Below are positions 7,776 to 15,610 of a DNA stretch of 35,164 nucleotides, in pieces. Position 1 is the stretch's first letter. Every line of letters begins with the position of its first letter. The translations under genes and the position numbers were made by a program. The DNA comes from an uncultured Lachnospiraceae bacterium (GTDB lineage Bacteria > Bacillota > Clostridia > Lachnospirales > Lachnospiraceae): NCBI GenBank assembly GCA_902760755.1, contig CACWHK010000022.1, forward strand, positions 1-35,164, written 5' to 3'. Under the pieces are notes generated by a model. It was given only the letters and a program-made list of their open reading frames with translations, was not told where the DNA came from and did no database searches.

Positions 7776-8819
7776 TCAGTGGTCGATCATGCAGAGCAGG
7801 GTTCCGCTCACTCCGAAGACCCAGTGCACGATCCAGACACCCAGGATGTTCTGCTGCTTCTCATAGAGAATGCCTTCCAGTCCTGCAAGGATGGCTGCTC
7901 CCACCATGAACAGGAATCCGAAATGGATATGAAGCGCCGCAAAGATCAGGGATGACAGGATGATGGCTGCCACCTGGGGATGCTTGCTGCTTATGATGTT
8001 CCGAAGGTTCCCCTGCATAACGCTTCGTGCCACGAATTCCTGCACGCCTGCAGTTGCAATATATGCGATCTGGCGGACTCCGAAGCGTTTGATATCAAGG
8101 AAGGGGGCATTCGGTTCAAAGCAGTTCGGCTTCACCAGTCTGGCTCCTGCCTTCAGAAGCACCAGGAACAGAAAGGCGCAGGCCGCAACGATCAGTGCAA
8201 CCCGAATGGTCTTCCAGGGCTTCGAGGTTCCGATTCCCAGATCCTTCCAGGTCATGCTGGTGTTCTTCAGGATATAGAACAGCATGACGATACCCAGCAG
8301 CTCCACTCCATGGGTCATATAATCCGTGGAGAAGGGGCGTCCCAGCATCTCCCACAGGGCATAGAACAGCATCCATACGCAGAATGCAAAGAGAAATGCA
8401 GTAAATGTCTTGGAGGAGTCGTTGAACTTGCGTTTCATTTCCTCCGCTTCCGTCTCATCACTCAGAGTGATCACAAGCTGGGGCTCTTCATCTTCTGTTT
8501 CCGCAAGATAGGAGCAGGACATGAGGAACACGTATTTTCGTCCGGAGGCTGCCATGTACGGCACTTTCCCCACCTTGGTTTCCTCTTTATGGTACAGTGC
8601 ATCGAAGATCGCTTCGTTGAAGCTGTCGTTGTAGTCATTTTCCGTGATCAGGGAAAACCGGGTACTGTCCTCCCGATAGCCCTCGCTTACTTCAAGCATG
8701 CGGGCCGCAGGACCGTTGACGTAGGCGATCCTTCCCTTCTTATCCAGCACCAGCACTGCGGAGCTCATGTCCCGGAGCACCCGTGATGAAAAGGCAAACT
8801 TTATTGTCGTCTCACTCAT
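7776..8819 (-). CDS. PAS domain fused to CPBP (CAAX-protease-like) membrane domain
   Basis: About 347 residues from the ATG of MSETTIKF; an upstream in-frame start (to about 8870) is possible, and the nearest Shine-Dalgarno (GGGAGGA) is 12 bases away. Residues about 10-125 form a PAS-like sensor (VLRDMSSAVLVLDKKGRIAYVNGP). Residues about 140-345 form a multi-pass membrane region ending in a CPBP/Abi-type domain: GVQEFVARSVMQGNL is the EExxxR motif with the first Glu changed to Gln, FAALH is the FxxxH motif, and a later HWVFGVSG supplies the third histidine. CPBP proteins include prenyl-protein endopeptidases and bacteriocin-immunity proteins. The Gln change questions protease activity. It is the last gene of the redox operon. 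Confidence 0.75.
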   Translation of the reverse strand: MSETTIKFAFSSRVLRDMSSAVLVLDKKGRIAYVNGPAARMLEVSEGYREDSTRFSLITENDYNDSFNEAIFDALYHKEETKVGKVPYMAASGRKYVFLMSCSYLAETEDEEPQLVITLSDETEAEEMKRKFNDSSKTFTAFLFAFCVWMLFYALWEMLGRPFSTDYMTHGVELLGIVMLFYILKNTSMTWKDLGIGTSKPWKTIRVALIVAACAFLFLVLLKAGARLVKPNCFEPNAPFLDIKRFGVRQIAYIATAGVQEFVARSVMQGNLRNIISSKHPQVAAIILSSLIFAALHIHFGFLFMVGAAILAGLEGILYEKQQNILGVWIVHWVFGVSGTLLCMIDH

Positions 8820-8883
8820 TTCTATCAACCATCCTCCCGGAAGCCTTCGGTTTCCGTCCGTTTTCATCAACCATCAGAATGTT

Positions 8884-10308
8884 TCATTCATAAGCTCCGT
8901 TTATTCCCTTTTTTTTAAGATAATGATCGATGGCACGGGCAGCCTTTCGACCGGCACCCATGGCCGCGATAACAGTCTTCGGCCCTGTCACGGTATCTCC
9001 TCCGGCAAAGACACCTTCTCTTCCGGTGGCAAGTGTTTGCGGATCCACCACCACAAGTCCTCTTTCGTTTACATCCACGCCATCCAGAATGTGATTCTCA
9101 CTCCTGCTTCCGATGGCTTCGATCACCACATCCACGGGGATCACATGGTCTGAGCCTTCCACCGGAACCGGCTTTCTTCTGCCGGAGGCATCCGGTTCGG
9201 AAAGCTCCATCTTCTGACAGAGAAGCCCTGTTACCCGTCCGCCTTCTCCCTGAACCTTAAGAGGTGCGGTAAGATAGACAAACTCCACGCCCTCCTCCGT
9301 TGCTTCCGCAAGCTCTGCCGGATCCGCCGGCATTTCGAGTACGGAGCGGCGGTAGATCACCGAAACCTTCTCTACCCCCGGAATCCGGACTGCCGAGCGG
9401 CAGGCGTCCATGGCCACATTTCCGCCTCCGATGATGGCGATGGTCTTTGCACCGGGAAGAACCTCTGCCAGCTTCTTTTCATCTCCTCCGGCCGTATTCA
9501 GCCGGTCCAGGAAATCTGCGGCTGAGATCACGCCGGATAGCTCTGTTCCCGGGATTCCGAGTCCCATGGGACTGCCGGTTCCGTTGCCCAGGAACACCGC
9601 CGAGAAGCCCAGCTCTCCCAGCAGGCTGTCCAGGGTGATATCCTTCCCCAGCTCCTTTCCTGCTTCAAACTGCACACCGGCAGCTGCGAGGCCTTCGATC
9701 TCAAAGGAGAGAACCTCGTCGGGGAGCCGGAAGGATGGGATTCCGTAGGCCAGCACTCCGCCCGGCACCTCTGCCCGGTCGAAGATGGTAACCTGATAGC
9801 CTGCGGATGCAAGGTCCTTTGCGCAGGCAAGACCTGCAGGACCGGAGCCGATGACGGCTACCTTCTTTCCCGTAGGGTCCTTTTCCATGGACACCGGTTC
9901 CTGAAGCTCTCCTGCCAGCACACGGCGTCTATGCAGATCCGCAACGAACCGCTCCAGCGCTCCGATGGCCACCGGACGGCCCTTCTCGCCTCTTACACAG
10001 TTGCCCTCGCACTGCAGATACTTCGGGCAGACACGCCCGCAGACTGCAGGAAGCACCGTGGTCTCCATCAGGATCTGATAGGCTTCTTCATATTCCCCTT
10101 CCGTGATCTTCCGGATAAAGTCGGGGATGTGATTGCTTACGGGGCAGCCCTCGGTCATACAGGGGTGCTCCCGGCACTGCAGGCAGCGAAGGGCTTCCCG
10201 GACTGCCATTTCCTCCGTAAAGCCTTCTGCCACCTCATTTAGATTCTTCGTACGTTCCTCCGGCGCCTGCATGGGCATCCGGGTACCTGCTGTACTTAAA
10301 TTGATCAT
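8884..10308 (-). CDS. gltA: NADPH-dependent glutamate synthase-like flavoprotein (GltA/NfnB type)
   Basis: A 474-residue cytoplasmic oxidoreductase. Residues about 40-115 hold the cysteine-rich Fe-S part (CLQCREHPCM, PVSNHIPDFI, CGRVCP, CEGNCVRG). Then come the FAD dinucleotide fold (VIGSGPAGLACA) and the NADPH fold (IIGGGNVAMDACRSA), ending with a second FAD motif near GREGVFAGGDTVTGPKT. This is the electron-input unit of glutamate synthase. In Clostridia, lone copies may instead be NfnB, but no NfnA partner or glutamate synthase large subunit is present. It begins five bases after the pyruvate:ferredoxin oxidoreductase stop, so it probably exchanges electrons with that enzyme's ferredoxin. 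Confidence 0.88.
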   Translation of the reverse strand: MINLSTAGTRMPMQAPEERTKNLNEVAEGFTEEMAVREALRCLQCREHPCMTEGCPVSNHIPDFIRKITEGEYEEAYQILMETTVLPAVCGRVCPKYLQCEGNCVRGEKGRPVAIGALERFVADLHRRRVLAGELQEPVSMEKDPTGKKVAVIGSGPAGLACAKDLASAGYQVTIFDRAEVPGGVLAYGIPSFRLPDEVLSFEIEGLAAAGVQFEAGKELGKDITLDSLLGELGFSAVFLGNGTGSPMGLGIPGTELSGVISAADFLDRLNTAGGDEKKLAEVLPGAKTIAIIGGGNVAMDACRSAVRIPGVEKVSVIYRRSVLEMPADPAELAEATEEGVEFVYLTAPLKVQGEGGRVTGLLCQKMELSEPDASGRRKPVPVEGSDHVIPVDVVIEAIGSRSENHILDGVDVNERGLVVVDPQTLATGREGVFAGGDTVTGPKTVIAAMGAGRKAARAIDHYLKKKGINGAYE

Positions 10309-10313
10309 ATCGT

Positions 10314-13300
10314 CTACCTCCCGGAATCCTTCCGCTCTGCTTCTACCTTCCTCTTCAGCGTGTCATACCGCTCCAGAGCGGTCCTTTCCGCGTCGGTGAA
10401 GAGCTTCTCAGCCTCCTCCGGGAAGCGAAGCTTCAGAGAGTTGTAACGCACCTCTCCCATCAGGAAGTCACGGTATGCCTCGGAGGGCGCACCGCTGTCC
10501 AGGGAAAGCGGCTCTGCCAGGTCCGGATTGTAGCGGAGCAGATTCCAGTAGCCTGCACGCACTGCCTTCCGCATCTCCAGCATGCTCTGATTCATTCCGG
10601 CCTTCACGCCGTGATTGATACAGGGTGCATAGGCGATGATGAGGGACGGGCCGTCATAGGCCTCCGCCTCGCGGATCGCCTGCAGTGTCTGAGCCGGATT
10701 GGCTCCCATGGCGATCTGGGCCACGTAGATATAACCGTATGCCATGGCGATCTGGGCCAGGTCCTTCTTCTTCACCTTCTTACCGGAGGCTGCGAACTTC
10801 GCAACCGCACCCGCCGGCGTTGCCTTGGAGGACTGTCCGCCGGTATTGGAATAAACCTCGGTATCAAAAACGAGGACATTTACATTTTCCCCGGAGGCAA
10901 GGACATGATCCAGTCCTCCGTAGCCGATATCATAGGCCCAGCCGTCACCACCGAAGATCCACATGGAGGGGCGGGTCAGAAGATCTGCATTTCTTACGAC
11001 AAATGCGGCACCCTCGTCCATATCCGCCAGCGCCCTGCAGGCCTCCAGAAGAGCTGCTCCGGTCTCCTTCGAGGCAGCGCCGTCATCCATGGTGGCAAGC
11101 CAGTGTTCCGCCGGAGCCCCGAGCTTTTCAGCCAGAGCCTCAACGGTGGTTTTCAGCTCCAGTCTCCGGGCCTTCATGGCAGTTGCCATACCGTAGCCGA
11201 ACTCCGCATTATCCTCGAAGAGGGAATTTGCCCAGGCAGGACCCTTACCTTCCTTATTGACGGTGTAAGGTGTAGCCGGTGCCGAGCAGCCCCAGATCAT
11301 GGTACAGCCGGTTGCATTTGCAACAAACATGCGGTCACCGAAGAGCTGGGTTACCAGCTTCGCATAGGGAGACTCTCCGCAGCCCGGGCAGGCGCCGGAG
11401 AACTCCAGCAGCGGCTGTGCGAACTGAGAGCCCTTCACGGTATCCGGTGTGAAGGGAACCTCGCGGTCCTCATTATGGACGGATGCAAAGAGACGGTCGA
11501 ACTCCTCCTGCTGCTTCTCCATAAAGCCGGTATCCGTTGCCTGCATCTCCAGAGCCTTCTTTCTGGCCGGGCAGACGGAGGCACAGGAACCGCATCCGGT
11601 ACAGTCCTTCGCGGAAAAACCGAGAATAAAATACTTATCCTTTGTACCCTTCATGGGCTTCGCCTCAGGGTAATCCTTTGCCTCCTCCGCTGTAAGAACG
11701 AAGGGACGGATCACGCCGTGGGGGCAGACCATGGAGCACATATTACACTGCATGCAGTTCCCCGGGCACCAGTGGGGAAGATCCGCAGCGATCCCGCGCT
11801 TCTCGTAGGCCGCGGTACCGGAGGGAAGCATACCGTTTGCGGTTTCCACAAAGACGGAAACCGGACAACTGTCCCCTGCCAGGGAATTGGTGGGCACCAG
11901 AATGTCATTCAGATAATCCGTATGGAACTGATCCCGTCCCACCAGCTTCTCCGGTGCCGGATCCTCCGGTACGGTCTTCCAGCTGTCGGGCACGGTCACC
12001 TCATGAACACTTTCCACACCGCCGTCCACGGCTGCACAGTTCATGTCCACGATATTCTGTCCCTTTCGGGCATAAGTCTTTACGATGGCATCCTTCATGT
12101 AGCCCACGGCTTCATTTATGTCAATGATCCTGGCTATGGTGAAGTAGGCTGCCTGCAGCACGGAGTTGGTCCTTCTTGCACCAAGGCCCACCCGCTTTGC
12201 GATATCCACCGCGTTACAGGTATAAAAATGGATTCCATTTTCCGCGATATAACGCTTCACGGAAGCCGGAAGATGCTGCTCTAATTCTTCGTCGGTCCAG
12301 GTGCAGTTCAGGAGGAAGGATCCGCCGGGCTTCACATCCTGCACCATATCATACTTCGTAAGATAGGCACTGTTGTGGCACGCCACGAAATCCGCCTGCT
12401 TTACGTAGTAGGTAGACTTGATGGGCTTATCTCCGAACCGGAGGTGGGAGATGGTCACACCGCCGGACTTCTTGGAATCATACTGGAAGTACGCCTGTAC
12501 ATACTTCTCCGTGTGATCACCGATGATCTTTACGGAGTTCTTATTGGCACCTACCGTACCGTCTGCACCGAGGCCCCAGAATTTGCAGGCCTTGGTTCCC
12601 TCCGGAGCCACATCCGGGTTCGAGGAAACGGGCAGGGAGAGGTGGGTCACATCATCCGTGATGGAGATGGTAAACTCCTTCTTCGGAGCATCGCTCCACA
12701 GATTCTCATAGACAGCCTGGATATCTCCGGGCTGCACATCCTTGGAGCCGAGGCCGTAGCGGCCTCCGGTGATCAGGCAGTCCTTCCACTGCGTATCCCG
12801 AAGGGCTGCGCAGATATCCAGATACAGAGGCTCTCCCGCACCGCCGGGCTCCTTTGTCCGATCCAGAACCGCGATCTTACGTACGGTTTCCGGAAGCACG
12901 CTGCAAAGATGCTTTGCGGAGAAGGGACGATAGAGATGAACCTCTACGATACCCACCTTCTTTCCCCTGGCATTCAGGTAATCCACCACTTCCTCTGCCG
13001 CTTCGCAGACAGAACCCATGGCAACGATCACCTCTGTTGCATCCGGTGCTCCGTAGTAGTTGAAGGGCTTATAGTCGGTCCCGATCTTCTCATTCACGAG
13101 ATTCATATACTTCTCCACGATCTCAACCGTGTCGAGGTATGCGGGATTGCAGGCCTCACGGTGCTGGAAGAAGGTTTCCGGCTGCTCCGCGGAACCAAGC
13201 AGATGGGGGTGATTCGGGTTCAGGGCCTTCTCACGGAACCGGCGTACCGCATCCCAGTCTACCATGGTTCCCAGCTCCTCATAATCCCACACCGCGATCT

Positions 13301-13841
13301 TCTGATACTCGTGGGAGGTACGGAAGCCGTCAAAGAAGTGCATCATGGGAAGTCGTCCGGCTATGGTGGCAAGGTGTGCCACTGCCGCAAGGTCCATGAC
13401 CTGCTGCACGCTGTTGGAGCAGAGCATGGCAAAGCCGGTCTGACGGCAGCCCATAACATCGGAGTGATCTCCGAAGATGGAAAGGGCATGGGTCGCAAGG
13501 GCCCGGGCCGCCACGTGAAATACTGCCGGGGTCTGTTCTCCGGCCAGCTTGTACATATTCGGGATCATCAGAAGAAGTCCCTGGGACGCCGTAAATGTAG
13601 TGGTATATGCACCGGCCGTGATGGAGCCGTGTACGGCACCTGCGGCGCCTCCTTCGGATTCCATCTCGATGATCTTCACGGTTTCACCGAAGAGGTTCTT
13701 TCTTCCGTCGGCTGCCCACTCGTCCATGCTTTCCGCCATGGGCGATGAGGGGGTGATGGGATAGATGGCGGAAACCTCGGAAAAGGCGTAGGCCACGTGA
13801 GCCGCTGCCGTATTTCCGTCCATGGTCTTGATCTTTCTCAT
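10314..13841 (-). CDS. nifJ: Pyruvate:ferredoxin (flavodoxin) oxidoreductase
   Basis: A 1175-residue single-chain enzyme that oxidises pyruvate with CoA to acetyl-CoA and CO2, reducing ferredoxin; the length is the usual one. The N-terminus shows the pyrimidine-domain motif ITPSSPMAESMDEWA. Two [4Fe-4S] motifs occur near residues 695 (CMQCNMCSMVCP) and 747 (CTGCGSCASVCP). The proximal-cluster cysteines are in CPGCGESPYAKL. The thiamine-diphosphate motif GDGWAYDIGYGG lies near 967, followed by YSNTGGQSSKATP. The start codon overlaps the stop of the upstream polyferredoxin by one base (TAATG), indicating translational coupling and a matched electron acceptor. Confidence 0.98.
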   Translation of the reverse strand: MRKIKTMDGNTAAAHVAYAFSEVSAIYPITPSSPMAESMDEWAADGRKNLFGETVKIIEMESEGGAAGAVHGSITAGAYTTTFTASQGLLLMIPNMYKLAGEQTPAVFHVAARALATHALSIFGDHSDVMGCRQTGFAMLCSNSVQQVMDLAAVAHLATIAGRLPMMHFFDGFRTSHEYQKIAVWDYEELGTMVDWDAVRRFREKALNPNHPHLLGSAEQPETFFQHREACNPAYLDTVEIVEKYMNLVNEKIGTDYKPFNYYGAPDATEVIVAMGSVCEAAEEVVDYLNARGKKVGIVEVHLYRPFSAKHLCSVLPETVRKIAVLDRTKEPGGAGEPLYLDICAALRDTQWKDCLITGGRYGLGSKDVQPGDIQAVYENLWSDAPKKEFTISITDDVTHLSLPVSSNPDVAPEGTKACKFWGLGADGTVGANKNSVKIIGDHTEKYVQAYFQYDSKKSGGVTISHLRFGDKPIKSTYYVKQADFVACHNSAYLTKYDMVQDVKPGGSFLLNCTWTDEELEQHLPASVKRYIAENGIHFYTCNAVDIAKRVGLGARRTNSVLQAAYFTIARIIDINEAVGYMKDAIVKTYARKGQNIVDMNCAAVDGGVESVHEVTVPDSWKTVPEDPAPEKLVGRDQFHTDYLNDILVPTNSLAGDSCPVSVFVETANGMLPSGTAAYEKRGIAADLPHWCPGNCMQCNMCSMVCPHGVIRPFVLTAEEAKDYPEAKPMKGTKDKYFILGFSAKDCTGCGSCASVCPARKKALEMQATDTGFMEKQQEEFDRLFASVHNEDREVPFTPDTVKGSQFAQPLLEFSGACPGCGESPYAKLVTQLFGDRMFVANATGCTMIWGCSAPATPYTVNKEGKGPAWANSLFEDNAEFGYGMATAMKARRLELKTTVEALAEKLGAPAEHWLATMDDGAASKETGAALLEACRALADMDEGAAFVVRNADLLTRPSMWIFGGDGWAYDIGYGGLDHVLASGENVNVLVFDTEVYSNTGGQSSKATPAGAVAKFAASGKKVKKKDLAQIAMAYGYIYVAQIAMGANPAQTLQAIREAEAYDGPSLIIAYAPCINHGVKAGMNQSMLEMRKAVRAGYWNLLRYNPDLAEPLSLDSGAPSEAYRDFLMGEVRYNSLKLRFPEEAEKLFTDAERTALERYDTLKRKVEAERKDSGR

Positions 13842-14989
13842 TACAGGCTTCCTCCTTTCCCGGTTTCATCCAGCGCTTCGTTCTTCAGCGCATCCCGCTG
13901 CATATAGATATACTCCGGAACGCTCTGTTCCCGGATCACATTGTAGGTGCAGACATACTGGCACATGTTGCAGTTCTCGCAAAGGGCGGGATCCACTACG
14001 GCATGACGCTCCTCCATATAGATGGCACCGTTGGGGCAGTTGGCCCTGCAGTCTCCGCAGGCCGTGCAGGCGGAGTCGCAGATCTTCCGCTTATCCTCGT
14101 AATCATCCGTGGAGAAGCAGGGAACCAGCTTCATGCCCATGTAAGGAACCATGGTGATAAGACCCTTCGGGCAGGCATAGGTACAGTCACGGCAGCCCAC
14201 ACATTTTTCCGGGTCCACATAGGCCGTGCCATCCACCACGTGGATCGCATCATACCGGCAGACAGCCGTACAGCTGCCCTGGCCGAGACACCCGGTGGTA
14301 CAAAGACCCAGAGCCTTTGCATCCTGCTTTGCAGCCTCCGCACAATCAGTGATGCCCATGGACTCGTAGGTCTCCTTCGCTCTCTTGCCTCCGGAGCAGC
14401 GAACGAAGGCTACCTTCTCCTTGATCTTCGTCAGATCATGGAGGGTATCCACGATGATCTTCTTCCGACACTTGATGGTGCAGGCATCGCAGCCCGCACA
14501 TTTTGTATAATCGATCACGGCATGATTGTTCACGATGGAGACCGCACCCTTCGGGCAGGCACGAACGCACTCGCTGCAGGCGATACAACCGTAGCCGCAG
14601 GTCTTCCGTACCACATCCTCTTCCTCCTCCGTGGAAGAACAGGGAATAAAGTTTGTAGCCTTCCGCGGGATCATACGGATCAGTCCCTGCGGACATACAT
14701 CTGCTGCCGCACAGTCTCCGCAGCCGTTGCAGAGCTCCCGGTCCACGGTGATCTTCCCGTCCCCGATCCGGATGGCACCCTGCTTGCAGACGGAGGCGCA
14801 GCTTCCCACGCCCACGCATCCGCTCCTGCACTCTCCGCGTTCGAACCCTGCAGACACCGCCTCAGAGCAGGAGCTGCAGCCCATGGTTTCGAACCTGCTT
14901 TTTCCCGCTGCACATCCGGCGCAGGCAACAAAAGCCACCTCCTCCGAGCAACCGGCCAGGTTCGTCATGCTTTGTTTCATTTCACCCAT
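13841..14989 (-). CDS. Tandem-duplicated RnfB-like polyferredoxin (soluble)
   Basis: 382 residues from the ATG preceded by GGGGG at eight bases; a TTG at 15004 is an alternative. There is no membrane helix. It consists of two copies of the module that forms the C-terminal ferredoxin part of RnfB, each beginning VAFV-C and followed by four cysteine motifs. Copy 1 is about residues 17-190 and copy 2 about 195-360. Copy 2 shows CTTGCLGQGSCTAVC, CVGCRDCTYACP, CTACGDCRANCP and CENCNMCQYVC. In copy 1 one motif has an extra residue (CNGCGDCAAADVCP), and copy 2 lacks one early Cys. Up to eight [4Fe-4S] clusters are possible. Coupling to pyruvate:ferredoxin oxidoreductase suggests it takes or relays those electrons. 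The RnfB membrane anchor and partners RnfA/C/D/E/G are absent. Confidence 0.85.
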   Translation of the reverse strand: MGEMKQSMTNLAGCSEEVAFVACAGCAAGKSRFETMGCSSCSEAVSAGFERGECRSGCVGVGSCASVCKQGAIRIGDGKITVDRELCNGCGDCAAADVCPQGLIRMIPRKATNFIPCSSTEEEEDVVRKTCGYGCIACSECVRACPKGAVSIVNNHAVIDYTKCAGCDACTIKCRKKIIVDTLHDLTKIKEKVAFVRCSGGKRAKETYESMGITDCAEAAKQDAKALGLCTTGCLGQGSCTAVCRYDAIHVVDGTAYVDPEKCVGCRDCTYACPKGLITMVPYMGMKLVPCFSTDDYEDKRKICDSACTACGDCRANCPNGAIYMEERHAVVDPALCENCNMCQYVCTYNVIREQSVPEYIYMQRDALKNEALDETGKGGSL

Positions 14990-15026
14990 TTTTTGTACCC
15001 CCAATTTACAGTAATAACCGCTTTAT

Positions 15027-15056
15027 ATTTTACCACACCTGACGATTCCTTGTCAC
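15027..15056 (-). promoter_or_regulatory. Probable promoter of the polyferredoxin-nifJ operon
   Basis: On the minus strand GTGACA (15051-15056), 18 bases, TAAAAT (15027-15032), with the start codon about 30 bases further on. One mismatch in each hexamer. Confidence 0.55.
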
Positions 15057-15115
15057 TTTTTATAGGCGAATTATCTGATAATTCCTATCATAGAATGAGA
15101 AGGGCAGATAATAAG

Positions 15116-15143
15116 GAGGGCGCAGCCCGAAGACTGCGCCCTC
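15116..15143 (-). terminator. Terminator after the small membrane-anchored protein
   Basis: Perfect ten-pair stem GAGGGCGCAG / CTGCGCCCTC with an eight-base loop, followed on the minus strand by CTTATTAT. It separates the 106-residue gene from the redox operon. Confidence 0.75.
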
Positions 15144-15158
15144 TTGGTTTCTTTCATC

Positions 15159-15479
15159 TTATCCTTCTGACCCCTGGTCTATCACGAAAAATGCTCCGTT
15201 CCTTGCTGAATCCTTTGCTTCTTCCGTTACAGTTTCCTTTACTGTATCCTTTTTTGCATCCGGCATATATGTAAGCGCCCCGAATCTGTATACCCTTTCC
15301 TCCGCCGGAGTGACAATAAGAGTATTTTGCTCTACTTCAAATTCGGACATGGCCACGGTATCTCCCACATCTCTCTTGTCATATCCGTTTGCCTTCAGCC
15401 ACATTTTGGCCCCCAGCGCAAGCAGGACAACTCCCGCTAACAGGATGGTAAAAGTAATAATAAGCTTCTTTGTCTGCAT
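15159..15479 (-). CDS. Small membrane-anchored protein of unknown function
   Basis: 106 residues. Residues 5-27 form one hydrophobic N-terminal segment (LIITFTILLAGVVLLALGA) that is an anchor or uncleaved signal; no lipobox is present. The rest is a hydrophilic, probably extracytoplasmic domain with VSEF-like strands and a charged stretch (DAKKDTVKETVTEEAKDSA). The ATG follows CGAGGTG. It has its own promoter with an 11-bp-period repeat and its own terminator, so it is a monocistronic, regulated gene. No family recognised. Confidence 0.7.
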   Translation of the reverse strand: MQTKKLIITFTILLAGVVLLALGAKMWLKANGYDKRDVGDTVAMSEFEVEQNTLIVTPAEERVYRFGALTYMPDAKKDTVKETVTEEAKDSARNGAFFVIDQGSEG

Positions 15480-15523
15480 ACAGCACCTCGTTTCATTTCA
15501 CATCTAATCTTCTCGTCTATAGC

Positions 15524-15555
15524 GTTATATCAAACCAAAGTGACTTTAAAGTGAC
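15524..15555 (-). promoter_or_regulatory. Promoter with 11-bp-period direct repeat (activator site)
   Basis: On the minus strand GTCACTTT occurs twice with an 11-base period (complements at 15548-15555 and 15537-15544). Seven bases later comes a -10-like TATAAC (15524-15529). No good -35 element exists; the repeats take its place. Direct repeats one helical turn apart over the -35 are typical binding sites of OmpR/PhoB- and SARP-type winged-helix activators. Confidence 0.55.
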
Positions 15556-15570
15556 AATCCGAAAAAAACA

Positions 15571-15604
15571 AAAAAAACTTCCCGCACGAACCGCACGGGA
15601 AGTT
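15571..15604 (-). terminator. Terminator of the serpin gene
   Basis: On the minus strand AACTTCCCG pairs with CGGGAAGTT, extended inward by two wobble and two GC pairs to a three-base loop, and is followed by a run of eight Ts. A strong intrinsic terminator right after the serpin stop. Confidence 0.9.
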
Positions 15605-15610
15605 TGCTGA

